Positions 61,665 to 64,000 of a DNA stretch of 64,000 nucleotides are shown here, in pieces. How positions within the stretch are numbered: position 1 is the stretch's first letter; every line of letters begins with the position of its first letter. A program made the translations under genes and the position numbers. The notes beneath the pieces were generated by a model. The model ran no database searches and was not told the DNA's origin. It was given only the letters and a program-made list of their open reading frames with translations. The stretch spans positions 1 to 64,000 of the forward strand of contig JAFGWC010000119.1 of the NCBI GenBank assembly GCA_016937695.1, in the 5' to 3' direction. The stretch comes from Bacteroidales bacterium (GTDB lineage: Bacteria; Bacteroidota; Bacteroidia; Bacteroidales; NBLH01).

Positions 61665-63362
61665 TTACTCATTTCCATTATAAGTTATTGCTAATATAGT
61701 GATATCATCAGATTGTTCTGCATCTTTTGTGAAGTTTTTGATTTCTTTACGTATTTTTTTGACAAAATACTCACTTCCTTCATCTTTCATATTATTAACA
61801 ACTGCGAGTAAACTTTCATCAGAAAATATTTTGCCTTTTTCATCAAATGCTTCAGTAATACCATCAGTATATAATAATATTTTATCTTTTACATTAATAA
61901 TTTTTTCTTCTGCTTTAAATTTAAAATTTTCTAAAATTCCTAATGCAATATTCTGATTTACATTTAAATAAGTGTAACCAATTTCATCATTTCCCGTAAT
62001 TGGAGGATTGTGTCCGGCATTTACAAATTGCAATATTCCTGTTTTTAAATTTAAAACACCAATAAACATTGTTGCAAACATTGCTGTTTCATTATCTTTA
62101 GATAAAGCATTATTTACATTATATGCTACTTTTTCTAAAGCATATGCTCTTTGCGATTCAGTTTTTAAAAGTGTTTTTGTAATTACCATAAATAATGCTG
62201 ATGGAACACCTTTTCCTGAAACATCAGAAATAATGAAACAAAAATTATCTTCATCAATAAAGAAAAAATCATAAAAATCTCCTGCTACTTCTTTTGCAGG
62301 TTCCATAATAGCATAAATATCTATTTCGTTTCTATGAGGAAATGGTGGAAATACATGTGGCAACATTCTCTTTTGAATATCTTTTCCAACATTTAATTCG
62401 CTTTGTATTCTTTCTTTTATAGCTGTTGTTTTTTGTAGATTTTCAATATATTCATTTAAATCAGATGTCATTTTATTAAAGGCCTTAGCTAAATCGCCAA
62501 TCTCATCATCAGTTTTCACTATTATTTTAAATGATAAATCTCCTTTTGATACTCTATCAACTCCATTATTTAAATTATTCAAAGGCTTCATCATATAAGC
62601 AGTGGCTCTGTTAATAACAATTACTGTTATTAGTAACATTACTGCCATCATTATGATAAGTCTTTTGGCTAAATCATTAATTGCTTCTTCTGTTTTTTTC
62701 ATAGAAAAGCCTATTCTAAAAGAACCCCAATGTTTATTTTTAACAAACACAGGTGATGAAATTTTCCACATTTCCTCGCCTGTATCTCTTTGATAAACTT
62801 CTAACATATAGGGTTTTACAGTATTTTCAGCAACTTTATTATCATAAAAAACTCTTTTCGACCTACTTTCTTCATTATCTTTCTCATAATTGCCGGTGAG
62901 ATTTTTATTATAAATTGTGTTATGAGATGGTGTATATCCGTTATTGTCGCATAAAACAGCAAAAATTAATTGAGGGTCTTTAAAAAATTCATCTTGAATT
63001 GAAACTATTAGTGTGTCTAAATATTTATCTAAACCTGTTTTGTAATGATATTTTTGGATGTCATTAATTTTATTCAAAGGAATTTTTCGGTATGAAGCAA
63101 TTATTGATCGATCTAATGGAATAGGAACTAAGGTGTAATCGAACAATTCCTGTTCTGTAAATATCTCATTTTCAACGACATTATCTAAAATTTCGCCCAT
63201 TATTTTTGCTCCTGTTTGAGCAGCAGCAATTCCTTTTTTTAATATCATTTCTTTCATTTGTTTCGACCTGTCATTAACAAGATAAGTTGTAAATATTGTT
63301 ACAATTACACCTAAAATAATAATCAAAACAAATGAAAGTCTGAATGAGAGTTTTTTAAACAT
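61665..63362 (-). CDS. Membrane sensor with HAMP and PP2C-type SpoIIE/RsbU phosphatase domain
   Basis: Two TM, HAMP, AKEVAGDFYDFFFIDEDNFCFIISDVSGKGVPSALFM, NAGHNPPI. Confidence 0.95.
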   Translation of the reverse strand: MFKKLSFRLSFVLIIILGVIVTIFTTYLVNDRSKQMKEMILKKGIAAAQTGAKIMGEILDNVVENEIFTEQELFDYTLVPIPLDRSIIASYRKIPLNKINDIQKYHYKTGLDKYLDTLIVSIQDEFFKDPQLIFAVLCDNNGYTPSHNTIYNKNLTGNYEKDNEESRSKRVFYDNKVAENTVKPYMLEVYQRDTGEEMWKISSPVFVKNKHWGSFRIGFSMKKTEEAINDLAKRLIIMMAVMLLITVIVINRATAYMMKPLNNLNNGVDRVSKGDLSFKIIVKTDDEIGDLAKAFNKMTSDLNEYIENLQKTTAIKERIQSELNVGKDIQKRMLPHVFPPFPHRNEIDIYAIMEPAKEVAGDFYDFFFIDEDNFCFIISDVSGKGVPSALFMVITKTLLKTESQRAYALEKVAYNVNNALSKDNETAMFATMFIGVLNLKTGILQFVNAGHNPPITGNDEIGYTYLNVNQNIALGILENFKFKAEEKIINVKDKILLYTDGITEAFDEKGKIFSDESLLAVVNNMKDEGSEYFVKKIRKEIKNFTKDAEQSDDITILAITYNGNE

Positions 63363-63396
63363 ATATCTTTAAAGTATTAATATTATTTTTATAAAA

Positions 63397-64000
63397 TTAA
63401 TTACCCATATCAGACATAAATTTTATTCTCATTAAACGAATATCGCTCTCAGTATATTCATTTTCGCCAAGTTCTTCAAGCGCATCTTGAATAGATTCAC
63501 TTTCAGCTACTCTAAAATATTCGTATACTTCTTCCTGACGTTCTTCATCAAGAACTTCATTTATATAATAATCTAAATTTAGTTTTGTTCCTGAATTAAC
63601 TATTGCTTCTATTTCAGTAAGTAATTCATTCATTTCCATGCGTTTAGCTTCGGCTAAATCATCCAGCGATATTTTTCTATCAATACTTTGAATAAAATAT
63701 ACTTTGCTTTCAGATTTATTTACAACCGAACGTACTACCATGTCTTTTGGTCGTTCAATTTCATTTTCATCGACATATTTTTTAATTAGTTCCAGAAATT
63801 CTTTTCCATATCTTCTGGCTTTTCCTGAACCAACTCCAACAATTTGTTGTAGTTCATCCATTGTTATAGGATATTGAATTGCCATATCTTCAAAAGAAGA
63901 ATCTTGGAAAATCACAAATGGTGGAATTCCTTTTTTTGCAGAAATATTCTTCCTTAAATCTTTCAACATTTTAAATAATACCGGATCTGCTGCACTACTT
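63397..64000 (-). CDS. recQ: ATP-dependent DNA helicase RecQ, C-terminal part (HRDC), truncated by the window edge
   Basis: Open frame continues past 64000 (SSAADPVLFK|MLKDLRKNISAKKGIPPFVIFQDSSFEDMA). Confidence 0.88.
   Translation of the reverse strand, partial: SSAADPVLFKMLKDLRKNISAKKGIPPFVIFQDSSFEDMAIQYPITMDELQQIVGVGSGKARRYGKEFLELIKKYVDENEIERPKDMVVRSVVNKSESKVYFIQSIDRKISLDDLAEAKRMEMNELLTEIEAIVNSGTKLNLDYYINEVLDEERQEEVYEYFRVAESESIQDALEELGENEYTESDIRLMRIKFMSDMGN

Overview
AT-rich Bacteroidota-like chromosomal window; the lineage is inferred from TAnnTTTG promoter motifs, family content and gene neighbourhoods. It has three parts. (1) A small accessory segment (about 1-4.4 kb): tyrosine recombinase, Zn-ribbon protein, HU/IHF-like DUF4469-type protein, a hairpin-rich three-unit 46-bp repeat array, and a 28-bp direct repeat bracketing an enoyl-CoA hydratase gene. 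It is followed by an unusual AAA+ protein with a duplicated N-terminal domain and duplicated CbxX/SpoVK-like ATPase domains. (2) A large minus-strand chemotaxis operon (15.8-30.9 kb): CheY, CheA, CheW, MCP, CheR, CheD and CheB, plus a histidine-kinase-like protein whose H-box His is Asn, a DUF4407 protein, a GAF/PAS protein without a visible output domain, a STAS protein lacking the usual Ser, and a 598-aa coiled-coil protein with a CheZ-like DxxxQ motif. Several of these proteins end in acidic tails terminating in Phe. (3) Housekeeping genes (parC/parE, aroK, rfaE1, mreBCD-mrdA-rodA, purH, rsmA, mgtE, recQ 3' part), glycosyltransferases, transporters and a STAS/RsbW/PP2C partner-switching module. 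A frameshifted gene at 39106-39640 is missing from the ORF track. No rRNA, tRNA or convincing CRISPR array was seen. The strongest candidate for something undescribed is the remodelled chemotaxis system; second is the recombinase-proximal repeat and hairpin region.
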